Shown here: positions 1 through 9,228 of the stretch, one piece after another
Layout: each line of letters begins with the position of its first letter
Position numbering within the stretch: position 1 is the stretch's first letter
NCBI GenBank assembly: GCA_013361525.1
Contig: JABFXY010000162.1
Coordinates: 23,853-87,852 of the forward strand
DNA length: 64,000 nt
Direction of reading: 5' to 3'
Origin: Polyangiaceae bacterium
Lineage (GTDB): Bacteria; Myxococcota_A; Polyangia; Polyangiales; Polyangiaceae
Translations under genes and position numbers: made by a program
The notes under the pieces: generated by a model
The model's input: the letters and a program-made list of their open reading frames with translations, nothing else
What the model was told of the DNA's origin: nothing
Databases searched by the model: none

Positions 1-7
1 CTCCCAA

Positions 8-793
8 TTGAATCGTCTCGCTCGATTGAAGCGGGAAGCACTCTCGATCTCGGGGGAACACGCCGAGGCGCCGAGCGACCAGGCGGGACTCTCCGCGCGC
101 TTCGACCGCGCGCTCGAAGACCTTTGGCTCGCGTTCCAGCCCATCGTGTCGCTGAAGAACAACGAGCTCTTCGGGTACGAAGCGCTGATGCGATCGAAGG
201 AGCCTTCACTGCCGGGCCCACTCGACGTTCTCGAAGCGGCACAACGCCTCGGTGCGATCCGCCGCCTCGGGTCCCGGGTGCGCGGGCTCGCAGCCCAAGC
301 CTTCGAGAAGATTCAGGACCCCGCGGTGGTCATGTTCGTCAACGTCCACCCCGAGGAGCTCCAGGATCCGGATCTCTACGAAGGCAGGGATCCGCTCACC
401 AAGTTCGCATCGAGGGTCGTGCTCGAGGTGACGGAGCGCGCGACCATCGGCAACGTGCACGACGTGCACGCCCGCGCGAGCGTCCTGCGTTTCATGGATT
501 TTCGCCTGGCGATCGACGACTTGGGACAGGGCTATGCCGGGCTCACGAGCTTCGTCACCCTCGAGCCCGACATCGTGAAGCTCGACATGTCCCTCATCCG
601 AGGGATCGACGAGGACGTGGTGAAGCAGAAGGTCGTCTCCTCACTGGTGTCGCTCTGCCGCGACATGGGCTTGTTGCTCGTCGCGGAGGGTGTCGAGACG
701 CGCGCCGAGATGGACATGGTCCGAAAGCTCGGCTGCACGCTCGCCCAAGGGTACTTCGTCGGCCGGCCGAACGCGCTCTTCGCGGCGGCGTGA
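8..793 (+). CDS. EAL-domain cyclic-di-GMP phosphodiesterase
   Basis: Single EAL domain filling nearly the whole 261-residue protein; the family hydrolyses c-di-GMP to pGpG in the cytoplasm. Visible catalytic signatures are YEALMR (E about residue 58), FVNVHPEEL (metal-binding Asn), LEVTER, AIDDLGQGYAGL (the DDFG loop, with Leu for Phe), DIVKLD (Lys), and AEGVET followed by QGYFVGRP. All metal and catalytic positions I can recognise are kept, so an active enzyme is expected. No GGDEF, PAS or REC domain is visible. The listed start is a TTG close to the window edge and the frame stays open to base 1, so the true start and a possible N-terminal sensor domain may lie outside. It is convergent with the TolC-like gene, about 30 bp away. 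Confidence 0.9.
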   Translation: MNRLARLKREALSISGEHAEAPSDQAGLSARFDRALEDLWLAFQPIVSLKNNELFGYEALMRSKEPSLPGPLDVLEAAQRLGAIRRLGSRVRGLAAQAFEKIQDPAVVMFVNVHPEELQDPDLYEGRDPLTKFASRVVLEVTERATIGNVHDVHARASVLRFMDFRLAIDDLGQGYAGLTSFVTLEPDIVKLDMSLIRGIDEDVVKQKVVSSLVSLCRDMGLLLVAEGVETRAEMDMVRKLGCTLAQGYFVGRPNALFAAA

Positions 794-823
794 CCACACG
801 CGCCACCGCAAAGAGGTCGTTTC

Positions 824-2191
824 TCAAGGCTCTTCGGCGGGCGTGGTCGCGAGGCGCAGGTTGGCGCGCGCGAGCTCGAGATTCGCGTCCGCCTCGATGC
901 GACGAACCTCCGCTTGAACGGCGTCGCGATCGGCGACGATGACGTCGATCTGCGAGGCTTTGTTCGCGAGGTATTGCGTTCGCGCAACGCTCGCCGCCTT
1001 GTCCGCCGCGGCCTGCTCGCTTCGCGCGGCGACCGCCGCCTCGCGCCGCATTTGCACCTCGAGCCACGCGTCTTCGATCGCATCCTTCGCGTCCTGCGTG
1101 ATGCGCACGTGGCGCGCTTCGGTGACCCTCCGCGACGCTCCCTCGACGCGCGCCGCGCCGATGAGCGCGGGGTCGACGCGCCACTCCGCAGTGACGCCGA
1201 CGGACCATACCGCGACCTCACCGCTGAAGCCGGTCGCGTTGGAGAAGCGCTCTTGCACCGTGCCGAAGATGCGCGGCACCAGCGTCATCCACGACGCGGT
1301 CTCGGCAATTTCCGCTGCGCGAATCTCGAGCGCCGAGGCCCGAACGAGCGGAACCCCGGCTTCTTTGCCGTCGTAGGTCGAGAGCGGGGGCGCCGCGGCG
1401 ACATCGGCCGTCAGCGGCGGCGCCGTACCGCTCGCGTCCAAACCGGTGAGGCTCTTCAGCTTGCGCGCCGCGATCGACCGGGCGAGCACGGCCTCCGCGA
1501 GCAGCTGTTTCGCGCGGTCCACCGACGCCGTCGCGCGCTCGACGTCCAGGTCGGAGCCGACATTCGCTTCGACGCGGGCGACGACGACCTTGCGGTTCTC
1601 CTCCGCGACGCTCACCGCATTGATCGCGGAGCGCTCGACGGCTTCCGCGCCCACACGTTGCCAATACGCGACCGTCACCGCGCGCTCGACGTCACGTTTC
1701 GTCGACGACGCGGTGAGCGCCGCCGCTTCGAGGCGCGCGTCGGCCGCGCCGATTCGATAAAAGGCGCGCATGTCGAGCAACGTGATATCGAGCCGAAGCA
1801 CCGCATCCAGCTGATCGTGCGGCGAAACGACGACGCGCTCACTCGTCGTCGCGCTCGTGGGGATCTCCACGACGGCCTCGTGCTGGTTACGCGTATACGA
1901 CGCCGTCGCGGTGAACGTCGGCAGCACCGAGAGAATCGTTTGCTCCTTCTCCACCTCGCGCAGCTCGAGGACCGCGTCGGCCTCCTCGCTCGCCGGCGCT
2001 TTCGCTCGACCCGCCGCGACGAAGTCGGCGAGCGGCGGTAACGCCTTGCCGGAGGAGGGCGCGACCACGGGCCGGGCGGGGGGCGCGACCTCGTCGCCGG
2101 CCTCCTGCGCCCGCGCGGCGTGCACCGCAATCATCGTGGAGCAGCCAATCAAGAGCTGCGCGAGAGGAAGACCCAAGCGTCGACCGAGCAT
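824..2191 (-). CDS. TolC-family outer-membrane efflux protein
   Basis: A 455-residue protein with a Sec signal peptide (hydrophobic stretch at residues 7-24, Ala-rich cleavage region near 28). Two long Ala/Glu/Arg-rich helical regions alternate with shorter strand-like segments, the duplicated layout of outer-membrane efflux (OEP/TolC) channels. The family forms trimeric exit ducts for type I secretion or tripartite efflux. No RND pump, membrane-fusion protein or ABC partner adjoins it, so the cargo cannot be inferred. It is transcribed away from the response-regulator gene, and the 307-bp gap between them should hold both promoters. Assignment rests on architecture and composition, not on a unique motif. 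Confidence 0.75.
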   Translation of the reverse strand: MLGRRLGLPLAQLLIGCSTMIAVHAARAQEAGDEVAPPARPVVAPSSGKALPPLADFVAAGRAKAPASEEADAVLELREVEKEQTILSVLPTFTATASYTRNQHEAVVEIPTSATTSERVVVSPHDQLDAVLRLDITLLDMRAFYRIGAADARLEAAALTASSTKRDVERAVTVAYWQRVGAEAVERSAINAVSVAEENRKVVVARVEANVGSDLDVERATASVDRAKQLLAEAVLARSIAARKLKSLTGLDASGTAPPLTADVAAAPPLSTYDGKEAGVPLVRASALEIRAAEIAETASWMTLVPRIFGTVQERFSNATGFSGEVAVWSVGVTAEWRVDPALIGAARVEGASRRVTEARHVRITQDAKDAIEDAWLEVQMRREAAVAARSEQAAADKAASVARTQYLANKASQIDVIVADRDAVQAEVRRIEADANLELARANLRLATTPAEEP

Positions 2192-2498
2192 CCCTTCACC
2201 TCTTCTTCTGCGGCGGCGAGACCGGCACCCCCCGGCGGCTCCGGAATCGGCCCTGGGCGGCTGGGCGTCAACCGCGCAGCCGCGGCGTGACGGCCGGGGA
2301 ATCGCGGCCCTGACATGCGACGCCGCATGACCGCCGCCGTACTGCGCACTCGTAGGGTGCGAGTCGTCGCGAGCGCATACGTCGGGCGCGGCGCCGGTTG
2401 CGGGGCTGGCGCTTATGTTGACAGGAACGGCCCCGGGACCGGATTATGCGTGGGCTCGCAGACTTTCCCCTGCGAAACCCCCAAGGAGCGAAAACAAC
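2192..2498. other. Divergent intergenic region
   Basis: 307 bp between the 5' ends of the TolC-like gene (minus) and the response regulator (plus), so it should carry two promoters. GC-rich and without obvious repeats. The only clear signal is the AAGGAG ribosome-binding site at about 2483-2488 before the GTG at 2499. I could not place -35/-10 boxes with confidence. Confidence 0.4.
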
Positions 2499-3353
2499 GT
2501 GGCCACGACCATCCTCGCCGTCGACGACAGCGTGACCATGCGAAAGATCCTCGAGATCACCTTCGCTGGCACGGACTTCAACCTCGTTGCGGTCGGTTCG
2601 GCGGAGGAAGCGCATGCCAAAGTTCGCGGGGGCGGCGTCGGCGTCATCATTTGCGACAACTCGCTCGAGGGCGACGGCTATGAGGTCGCAAGAGGCCTGA
2701 AAGGCGCCGCGCCGAGCACGCCGATCCTCTTCCTGTCGTCCCGCCAGAACCCGTACGACGCCGCCAAAGGCTCGGGCGCTCGCGTCGACGACCACATCGA
2801 CAAGCCCTTCGACACCCAGCAGCTCATCGACCGGGTGAACAAGCTCGCGAGCGGTGGTGTCGGCGTCGCTGCGGCCGCACCGGCTCCTGCCCCGGTTGCA
2901 GCCGCCCCGGCTGCGTCCACGTCCGCGCAGGCGAAGAGCCGCACGATGGCCTACGGCGCACCTCCGGTTCAGAGCGCCCCTGCTCCCGCCGCGGCGAAGC
3001 CGGCAGGTTTCGGCGCAGGCGGCCTCGGCGGCGCACGACCCGCTGCCCCCGCGCCGGCGCCCGCACCCGCCCCCGTCGCGCAGGCTCGCTCGGGCAGCCA
3101 ATCGACCCAGCAGGGCATGCAAGCTCCGGCGGCGACGCCTCCCGCGCGCCCGGCGGTCGCCGTCGCGAGCGCAGCCGTCAGCGCAGCGAATGGCCAGCTC
3201 GCCGCGAAGGTCGGTGAAATGGGCCTGACCCCGCAGCAGGCCGACGCCATCCTCGCCCTCTCGCGCGATCTCATCGAACGCGTCGTTTGGGAGGTGGTCC
3301 CCGTCCTCGCCGAGTCGCTGATCCGCGAAGAGATCGGCCGCCTCACGAAGTAG
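2499..3353 (+). CDS. Response regulator with Ala/Pro-rich linker and conserved C-terminal helix
   Basis: Receiver domain at residues 1-120: acidic pocket DD at 9-10, phospho-acceptor D53 (IICDNS), Ser in LFLSS, and the Lys of IDKPFD. There follows about 100 residues of Ala/Pro-rich low-complexity linker, then a 55-residue helical C-terminus containing VVWEVVPVLAESLIREEI. There is no DNA-binding or enzymatic output domain. From memory, receivers ending in a WEVVPxLAE-type helix recur in deltaproteobacteria and myxobacteria, where such proteins often act by protein contact; the role here is unknown. GTG at 2499 is preferred over upstream in-frame starts because AAGGAG lies 10 bp before it and the receiver fold begins at once (ATTILAVDD). 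No cognate kinase is adjacent. Confidence 0.85.
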   Translation: MATTILAVDDSVTMRKILEITFAGTDFNLVAVGSAEEAHAKVRGGGVGVIICDNSLEGDGYEVARGLKGAAPSTPILFLSSRQNPYDAAKGSGARVDDHIDKPFDTQQLIDRVNKLASGGVGVAAAAPAPAPVAAAPAASTSAQAKSRTMAYGAPPVQSAPAPAAAKPAGFGAGGLGGARPAAPAPAPAPAPVAQARSGSQSTQQGMQAPAATPPARPAVAVASAAVSAANGQLAAKVGEMGLTPQQADAILALSRDLIERVVWEVVPVLAESLIREEIGRLTK

Positions 3354-3400
3354 CGTCGACACGACGGCATCGCGCTGTACCGCGCAGAGTTTCACAGCAG

Positions 3401-3432
3401 AGGGCCGCGTCGCATTTTGCGTCGCGGCCCTT
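3401..3432. terminator. Hairpin between response regulator and valS
   Basis: Inverted repeat AGGGCCGCG / CGCGGCCCT extended by three further pairs after one mismatch, closed by an ATTTT loop. It lies 48 bp after the response-regulator stop. No long T-run follows, so it may be a weak or factor-assisted terminator. Confidence 0.5.
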
Positions 3433-3502
3433 CGCCGTTCTAAACCCAGCGCCATGGCAGAGTCCGCATCGCTTCGGCGTCCGTGGTAAACGGCAGGACG
3501 AT

Positions 3503-6337
3503 ATGACCGAGCTCGCCAAAGCGTACGAACCGAAGCCGATCGAAGCACATTGGGAGAAGCGCTGGATCGAGCTCGGCGTTTTCGCGGCGAGCGACGATCC
3601 GAACGACCCGCGTCCTCGTTATGTGCTGCCGATGCCGCCGCCCAACGTCACGGGCTCGCTGCACATGGGCCACGCCCTGTTCTGCACGCTCGAGGACATC
3701 CTCACGCGGTACCACCGAATGGCCGGGTTCTGCACGTTGTGGCAGCCGGGCATCGATCACGCGGGCATCGCGACGCAGACGGTGGTCGAGCGCCAGCTCA
3801 AGCGCGAAGGCATCAGTCGCCACGATCTCGGCCGCGAGAAGTTTCTCGAGCGCGTGTGGAAGTGGAAGGCGGAGAGCGGCGGCCGCATCGCGGAGCAGCA
3901 GCGCGCCCTCGGGGTGAGCGCCGACTGGGACCGCTCGAAGTTCACGATGGATCCCGATCTATCGCGGTCGGTGCGCGAAGCCTTTTATCGGCTCTATCAA
4001 GAGAAGCTCATCTATCGAGACACGCGCCTCGTGCATTGGGATTGCGAGGCCCAAACGGTGCTCTCGAACCTCGAAGTGGAGAACGAGCCGGCGCAAGGCG
4101 AGCTCTTCATGTTCGCGTACAAGGTGTCCGGCACCACCGGGGACGACCCGCAGAACGAGCTCGTCATCGCGACGACGCGGCCCGAGACGATGCTCGGCGA
4201 TACCGCGGTTGCCGTGCACCCCGACGACCCTCGCTACAAGCACCTGCACGGGAAATTCCTCGACCACCCGTTCGTGAATCGGAAAATCCCGATCATCACC
4301 GACGCCGAGCTCGTCGACATGACGTTCGGCACCGGCGCCGTGAAGGTGACGCCCGCCCACGATTGGAACGATTTCGCGACGGGCAAACGTCACAAGCTCG
4401 AGGAGATCAACATCCTCACGCTCGACGGCAAGATGAACGAGAACGGCGGCCAATTCGCCGGTATGGATCGATTCGTCGCACGCAAAGCGGTGAAGAAGGC
4501 GCTCGACGAAAAGGGCCTCGCGCGCGGTTCGAAGCCGCACGAGCTCATGCTCCCGCGAAGCGAGCGCAGCGGCTCCATCGTGGAGCCGATGATCAGCACG
4601 CAATGGTTCGTGAAGATGAAGCCGCTCGCCGACCCCGCGCTCGAGGCGGTGCGCAAAGGCGAGACGGTCATCATTCCGGAGGAATGGGCGAAGACCTACG
4701 ACCACTTCCTCTCGAACATCCTCGATTGGTGCATCTCGCGGCAGCTCTGGTGGGGCCACCGAATCCCCGCCTACTACTGCGACAAGTGCAACCACATCAC
4801 CGTCACGCGCGAAGAGAAGCTCGAGGCCTGCGAGGCCTGCGGCAACAAAGAACTTCGCCAGGACGAGGACGTGCTCGATACGTGGTTTTCGTCCGCGCTA
4901 TGGCCGTTCTCCACGCTCGGCTGGCCGGAGGAGACGAATCTCCTCAAGAAGTTCTATCCGGCGAGCGACCTCGAGACGGGGTACGACATCCTGTTCTTCT
5001 GGGTCGCGCGCATGATGATGATGGGCATTCATTTCATGGGTGCCCCGCCCTTCAAGCGGATCTTGCTGCACGGTCTCGTGGTCGACGAGACCGGCGACAA
5101 GATGAGCAAGGTGAAGGGCAACGTGATCGACCCGCTCGATCTCATCTATGGCGCGAGCTTCGACGAAGTGGTGCAAAAGGCATTGCCCGGCGCACCCATC
5201 GAAGAGGCGCTGAAGAAGTTCAAGAAGGCCTATCCGTCCGCCGCGCAAATGGGATCCGGTTTCCCCGCGTACGGCACCGATGCCATGCGCTTCACGCTCG
5301 CGAGCTATTCGCCCCAGGCGAAGCGCATCCCGCTCTCCCCGAAGAAGATCGAGGGTTATCGGCACTTCTGCAACAAGCTGTGGAACGCGACGCGGTTCGC
5401 CCTGCCCTATCTCGACGGCGCGAAGATCGGCAACGAGCCGCCGAAGGCGACACACCTGGGGACTCGATGGATTCTCTCGAGGCTCGCCGCCACGATTGAA
5501 ACCGTCCAAAAGGGTATCGACGAGTTCCGCCTCGACGACTCCACACAAGCCGCCTACCGCTTCGTGTGGAACGAGCTCTGCGATTGGTACCTCGAGCTCT
5601 CGAAGCCCGTCTTTGCAGGCACCGACGAGGCCGCAAAAACCGAGTGGCGCACCGTGCTCGCCTACGTGCTCGAGGCGAGCCTCCGACTCCTGCATCCGTT
5701 CATCCCGTTCATCACCGAAGAGCTCTGGCACAAAGTGCCGCGGCCGGATGGCTCCGGCGCGTCCCTGTCGATTGCGCCCTACCCGAATGAAAAGAGCGGT
5801 CGCCGCGACGAAGAGGCCGAGCGCGAAATGGCCATTTTGCAGGCCGTGATCAGCCAGGCGCGCTCGATGCGGACCGAACATCAAATCAAGCCGGCGCTGC
5901 AGGTGGATCTGCGCCTGCGAAGCTCGGTGGATCAGCGACGCGCGCTCCTCGAGCGCGAGCGCGTCGCCATCGAGGTCCTCGCCAAGACGAGCGCCGGCTT
6001 CCCGCGCATCCTCGCGGGCGCGGCAGGCGGCGACGAGGGAACCATCGTCGCCGGTATCGACGGCGACACCCGGTATCAATCACGCGACTACGTGGAAGAC
6101 GTCGAGGTCTTCTTGCCGATCGAGGACATCGACAAGGAGCTCGAGCGTCTCGACCGAACCATCAAAGGCGACGAGAAGGACGTCGTCGCGCTCGAGAAGA
6201 AGCTCGCGTTGCCGTCGTTCAAGGACAAGGCACCCAAAGAGGTCGTCGAGCAAACGCTCGAGGAGCTCGGCGCCAAGCAGCGGCGCCTCGCCGCGAACCG
6301 TCAATCGCTCGAGCTGCTGAAGAAGAAGAAGAGCTGA
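3503..6337 (+). CDS. valS: Valyl-tRNA synthetase
   Basis: Class I aminoacyl-tRNA synthetase that charges tRNA-Val, 944 residues from ATG 3503. The HIGH motif appears as HMGH (residues 54-57, within PPPNVTGSLHMGHAL) and the KMSKS loop as KMSKV (533-537). The CP1 editing-domain signatures TTRPETMLGDTAVAVHP and GTGAVKVTPAHD are present. The tungsten-pocket motif of ValRS/IleRS and FFWVARMMMMG follow in normal order. The C-terminus is the Lys/Glu-rich coiled-coil arm typical of bacterial ValRS (about residues 870-944). Reading could extend upstream to 3287, but homology begins at MTELAKAYEPK, which fixes the start. A glycosyltransferase gene starts 3 bp downstream, so the two are probably cotranscribed. 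Confidence 0.97.
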   Translation: MTELAKAYEPKPIEAHWEKRWIELGVFAASDDPNDPRPRYVLPMPPPNVTGSLHMGHALFCTLEDILTRYHRMAGFCTLWQPGIDHAGIATQTVVERQLKREGISRHDLGREKFLERVWKWKAESGGRIAEQQRALGVSADWDRSKFTMDPDLSRSVREAFYRLYQEKLIYRDTRLVHWDCEAQTVLSNLEVENEPAQGELFMFAYKVSGTTGDDPQNELVIATTRPETMLGDTAVAVHPDDPRYKHLHGKFLDHPFVNRKIPIITDAELVDMTFGTGAVKVTPAHDWNDFATGKRHKLEEINILTLDGKMNENGGQFAGMDRFVARKAVKKALDEKGLARGSKPHELMLPRSERSGSIVEPMISTQWFVKMKPLADPALEAVRKGETVIIPEEWAKTYDHFLSNILDWCISRQLWWGHRIPAYYCDKCNHITVTREEKLEACEACGNKELRQDEDVLDTWFSSALWPFSTLGWPEETNLLKKFYPASDLETGYDILFFWVARMMMMGIHFMGAPPFKRILLHGLVVDETGDKMSKVKGNVIDPLDLIYGASFDEVVQKALPGAPIEEALKKFKKAYPSAAQMGSGFPAYGTDAMRFTLASYSPQAKRIPLSPKKIEGYRHFCNKLWNATRFALPYLDGAKIGNEPPKATHLGTRWILSRLAATIETVQKGIDEFRLDDSTQAAYRFVWNELCDWYLELSKPVFAGTDEAAKTEWRTVLAYVLEASLRLLHPFIPFITEELWHKVPRPDGSGASLSIAPYPNEKSGRRDEEAEREMAILQAVISQARSMRTEHQIKPALQVDLRLRSSVDQRRALLERERVAIEVLAKTSAGFPRILAGAAGGDEGTIVAGIDGDTRYQSRDYVEDVEVFLPIEDIDKELERLDRTIKGDEKDVVALEKKLALPSFKDKAPKEVVEQTLEELGAKQRRLAANRQSLELLKKKKS

Positions 6338-6340
6338 AGC

Positions 6341-8914
6341 GTGGAGGATTCGACCGAGGCGAGCGCGGTAGAACAAGAGCCCCTCGTCCCTCGTGGGAAT
6401 CCTCCGCGATGGCGCGCCGGCCTCGCGATCGTGGCCGGCGGCCTGCTCCTCGGCTTCGCGAACCTCGTCGCCACGTACGGGTCGCGCACCGGCGTCGCGG
6501 TCGGTCTGCTCGCGACCGCGGTCGTCACGTTCGGCGTGTTGTGGACGTTGGGCAGCTTTCACGATGAGAGCGACGCGCCGCCGTTGCCATTGCGTCAGCT
6601 CCTGCCGGGCATTGCCACGACCGTCGTCGCCGCGCTCGCCACGTTCTTCACGCTTCGCCTCGCCGTCGCCGGGTACCTCGGCCCTTACACCGCCGGCGCG
6701 CTGATGCCGCTCGGCTTCTTGGGCACGGTGAGCGGCGTCGGCATGACGCTCGGCACGCTGGGCGTATTCGCCGACGATCGGCCGTTTTATCGCCGTGAAG
6801 GCTTTTGGCTGATTGCCATTGCGACCATCGTCCTGCTCCCCTCGCTCGGGTCGCATTCGCTCGTCGATCCTTGGGAGACGCATTACGGCGAAGTCGCCCG
6901 CGAGGTCCTCGCTCGCAAAGATTGGATCTCGCTCTGGTGGGTCAACGAGGAGTGGTTTTGGTCGAAGCCCATCCTGACGTTTTGGATGCAGGCGCTCGGC
7001 ATGGCCACGCTCGGGGTCCGCTACGAAGCCGGCGGCATGCTCGAGGCAGCGCGAAGCGGGCTCGTCCCTTGGCCGGAGTGGGCCGTTCGCTTCCCGTTTT
7101 TCCTCGTGACGGTGGGCGCGACCTACGTCCTCTACAAGGCTGTCGCGCGAACCTTCGGCCGCCGCGCCGGCCTGCTCGCGGGCGTCGCGCTGACGACGAT
7201 GCCGCAATGGTTCCTGCTCTCGCAGCAGACGATGACCGACATGCCGTTCGTCGCCGGGTTGAGCGCTGCCCTCGGCTTTTTTCTTCTCGGCGCCCACACC
7301 CCCGGCGAGGATCGTATCGTTCCGCGCGTCGTATCGGTCGGCTCGCGCCGCTTGTCAGTGTCTGCACACCAGCTCGTGCTCGGCGCAATCTGCGTCATCG
7401 TCGTCCCGCAGGTCCTCTATCTTCTGACGCGCAACTTCGCGGTCAACGTCGATCCCGTCTTCGGCGTTCGCGTCCCGCCGATCGCATGGACCACCGATAC
7501 ATTCATGTTCGGATCGGCGGACAACTGCGGCGTCGTTCCGGGCAACAAGCCGTGCGTTCGCTACGCAGCCGTGTACCCGAAGGTGCAGCCGATCCTGCAG
7601 GCCGCCGTATGGCTCTTCGCGCTCGTCGTCGTCCTGTACCTCGAATGGGGTGAGCGCAGGACGCGCCGGCTCTACTTCTTGTCGGCGTTCGTCTGCGCAG
7701 CCATTGCGACGATGGGCAAAGGCCCCGCGGGGATCGTATTGCCCGCAATGGCGGTCGTCGGATACCTCGTCGTGACGGGCCGATACCGCCTGCTTCTCGA
7801 TCTCGAGATCGCGGCCGGCTCGACGGCGTTCGCGGCGATCGCGCTGCCGTGGTTCTCCGCAATGTGGATTCGGCACGGGTGGCCGTTCGTCGACCGGCTC
7901 ATCTTCTATGACATGTACAAGCGTGCGTTCGACCACGTCCACGACACCAACAAGTCGGACGACGTGAGCTTTCGCTATTACGTTTGGCAGCTCGGCTACG
8001 CCACGTTCCCGTGGGTCGCGTGGATACCGCCCGCGCTCGCGTTCCCATTGCGAGCGGACGATGCCGCCGACGACACCTCCGAGCAAGACGCCGATCGAAG
8101 AGGTGTGCTCGCGCTCCTCGTCGTGTGGTTCGTGGGCTCGTTTGCGCTGTTTTCGTACATGCAGACGAAGTTCCACCATTACATCTTTCCCGTCGTCCCC
8201 GCGCTCGGCATGCTCGTCGGCATCGCCGCAGATCGAGCGCTCGCAGCGCGCGCGGCGACGGGCGCCGATACGCATGAGCGCCGTGTGACGACGGTGCTCG
8301 GCATCGCTGGTGCGCTTTTGGTTCTGCTCGTCGCGCGCGATATGGCCGTCGCCCGCGAGGATCAGCCCTCGGATGCGCGGCTGATTCAGCTCTTCACGTA
8401 TCTGTACGAGCGCACTTGGCCGGCGAACGTGTCATTTTCCGGCTGGATCTGGGCGCTCGCGATCCTGAGCGCGATCCCGCTCGTGGCGCTCGGGATCGAC
8501 AAGCTCCGAAGAGGCGCCGTCGCGGCGTTCGCCGCGAGCGCTGCCGCGTGCGCGCTGTGGGGCCTCACCGTTTACATGCCCACCGCCGCGCCTCACTGGG
8601 GGCAGCGCGAGCTCGTCCTTCGATACATGACCGAGTCCGAAGCAGCACCCGGACCGCTCGTCGCCTATCAAATGAATTGGAAGGGCGAGAACTTCTACAC
8701 GGGCAATCGCGTCGCGAACTTCAAAGAGACGGGCGACACCTTCCGCTCTTGGCTCAACAAGATGAAGAAAGACGGGCAAAGGACGTTCTACGTGCTGGCG
8801 CTCCCGGGGCGCATCCGTTCGCTGGAGAGCGAGCTGGGCGCGACGAAAGAGCTGACACGGCTGACCACGCCGGAGCAAAACAACAAGTTCGTCCTCTATC
8901 GCGCGCGATTTTGA
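6341..8914 (+). CDS. ArnT/PMT-family membrane glycosyltransferase
   Basis: 857 residues, polytopic, with some 12 or more hydrophobic segments. It matches the GT-C fold of PMT_2/ArnT enzymes, which transfer sugars from polyprenyl-phosphate donors on the periplasmic face. The first large loop carries DPWETHYGEVAREVLARKDW, the acidic catalytic-loop pattern of the family. KFHHYIFPVVPALG late in the protein is also typical of ArnT-like proteins. Extra N-terminal helices (about residues 25-150) precede the canonical core, and about 130 C-terminal residues form a soluble domain. The GTG start lies 3 bp after the valS stop. The acceptor (lipid A, protein or other glycan) cannot be read from the sequence. 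Confidence 0.8.
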   Translation: MEDSTEASAVEQEPLVPRGNPPRWRAGLAIVAGGLLLGFANLVATYGSRTGVAVGLLATAVVTFGVLWTLGSFHDESDAPPLPLRQLLPGIATTVVAALATFFTLRLAVAGYLGPYTAGALMPLGFLGTVSGVGMTLGTLGVFADDRPFYRREGFWLIAIATIVLLPSLGSHSLVDPWETHYGEVAREVLARKDWISLWWVNEEWFWSKPILTFWMQALGMATLGVRYEAGGMLEAARSGLVPWPEWAVRFPFFLVTVGATYVLYKAVARTFGRRAGLLAGVALTTMPQWFLLSQQTMTDMPFVAGLSAALGFFLLGAHTPGEDRIVPRVVSVGSRRLSVSAHQLVLGAICVIVVPQVLYLLTRNFAVNVDPVFGVRVPPIAWTTDTFMFGSADNCGVVPGNKPCVRYAAVYPKVQPILQAAVWLFALVVVLYLEWGERRTRRLYFLSAFVCAAIATMGKGPAGIVLPAMAVVGYLVVTGRYRLLLDLEIAAGSTAFAAIALPWFSAMWIRHGWPFVDRLIFYDMYKRAFDHVHDTNKSDDVSFRYYVWQLGYATFPWVAWIPPALAFPLRADDAADDTSEQDADRRGVLALLVVWFVGSFALFSYMQTKFHHYIFPVVPALGMLVGIAADRALAARAATGADTHERRVTTVLGIAGALLVLLVARDMAVAREDQPSDARLIQLFTYLYERTWPANVSFSGWIWALAILSAIPLVALGIDKLRRGAVAAFAASAAACALWGLTVYMPTAAPHWGQRELVLRYMTESEAAPGPLVAYQMNWKGENFYTGNRVANFKETGDTFRSWLNKMKKDGQRTFYVLALPGRIRSLESELGATKELTRLTTPEQNNKFVLYRARF

Positions 8915-9228
8915 CCTTCGCCCGCTCGCCAATGCTCGGGGGCGCGATGGCAACACGGCCGCTCGTGGCAACAACGGCCCGATCCATTTGAGCGCACGAG
9001 CGAGCGGCGCCGGCCCCACCTCGTCCACCACCGCCCCGTAACGATCGTCCACGACACTCCATGGGAAGCGACAGAGGTGTGGGCGCATGGCGGCGCAGAC
9101 ATTGCCCACTAGTTTGGTCGTGGGATCAAACCCGCCGGGATTGAACGAACGAGACGTGCGCAGCAGGCTCGAACGAACGAACACGGATAGCGCCTGCTCT
9201 CGGGGCGGCGACTGGTAAGGAGGCACCG
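8915..9228. other. Intergenic region upstream of sulfatase
   Basis: 314 bp between the glycosyltransferase stop and the sulfatase start, both on the plus strand. It ends with a strong ribosome-binding site (AAGGAGGCACC before ATG 9229). I see no credible ORF, hairpin or repeat, and no clear promoter boxes. It presumably contains the sulfatase promoter. Confidence 0.4.

Noticed and set aside
2268..3548. Long minus-strand reading frame opposite the response regulator
   Set aside because: Composition is Arg-rich and has no family signature; the plus strand carries a clear receiver protein. It is a high-GC antisense artefact.
4898..6079. Long minus-strand frame opposite valS
   Set aside because: valS covers the same bases with complete family motifs; the opposing frame has no recognisable domain or ribosome-binding site.
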